Below, in pieces: positions 7,005 to 7,328 of a stretch of 7,328 nt of DNA. Position numbers and translations under genes: made by a program. The DNA is from an uncultured Collinsella sp. (GTDB taxonomy: Bacteria; Actinomycetota; Coriobacteriia; Coriobacteriales; Coriobacteriaceae). The stretch is from assembly GCA_900545055.1 (NCBI GenBank), contig UQXP01000069.1, positions 1 to 7,328 on the forward strand, written 5' to 3'. Every line of letters begins with the position of its first letter. Position 1 is the stretch's first letter. A model generated the notes under the pieces. The model ran no database searches, was not told the DNA's origin, and saw only the letters and a program-made list of their open reading frames with translations.

Positions 7005-7328
<324 letters not shown>

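Overview
This window looks like chromosomal backbone from a high-GC Gram-positive bacterium. The gene set, rRNA and protein flavour fit Actinomycetota, most likely class Coriobacteriia (Collinsella or a relative). That placement is inferred from pattern recognition; no search was run. Most genes are GC-rich, but the stretch from about 5,940 to 6,090 is clearly AT-rich. No phage, insertion sequence, CRISPR array or tRNA gene is visible.

Layout, left to right. A long near-perfect hairpin repeat fills positions 1-62 and is followed by the ftsH terminator. A minus-strand cluster, tilS-hpt-ftsH, then runs leftward from 4,506 to 131. It encodes tRNA-Ile lysidine synthetase, hypoxanthine phosphoribosyltransferase and the membrane AAA+ zinc protease FtsH. 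This trio is a widely conserved gene order in Gram-positive bacteria. hpt and ftsH are separated by one base, while tilS and hpt are separated by 148 bases that hold a hairpin and a plausible internal promoter.

A WalJ/YycJ-type metallo-beta-lactamase-fold hydrolase is read rightward from 4,555, divergent from tilS. It converges on a leftward small heat-shock protein (Hsp20), and the two share a bidirectional terminator at 5,380-5,413. The Hsp20 start should be moved inward to 5,878. The AT-rich region between hsp20 and the next gene contains candidate operator repeats, a promoter for the rightward gene and a possible ten-codon leader ORF.

The rightward gene at 6,157-6,627 encodes an unrecognised 156-residue protein: a long polar, probably disordered region ending in one C-terminal membrane helix (tail-anchored layout). 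It meets the 3' end of a leftward rRNA operon: a strong terminator, 5S rRNA, a spacer of roughly 145 bases without tRNA, and the last ~320 bases of 23S rRNA, which continues past the window edge.

The genes are mainly housekeeping: translation fidelity (tilS, rRNA), purine salvage (hpt), protein quality control (ftsH, hsp20) and a nuclease-fold enzyme. I found no convincing new multi-gene system. The less explained items are the hairpin repeat at the left edge, the regulatory architecture upstream of hsp20, the leader micro-ORF and the tail-anchored protein.
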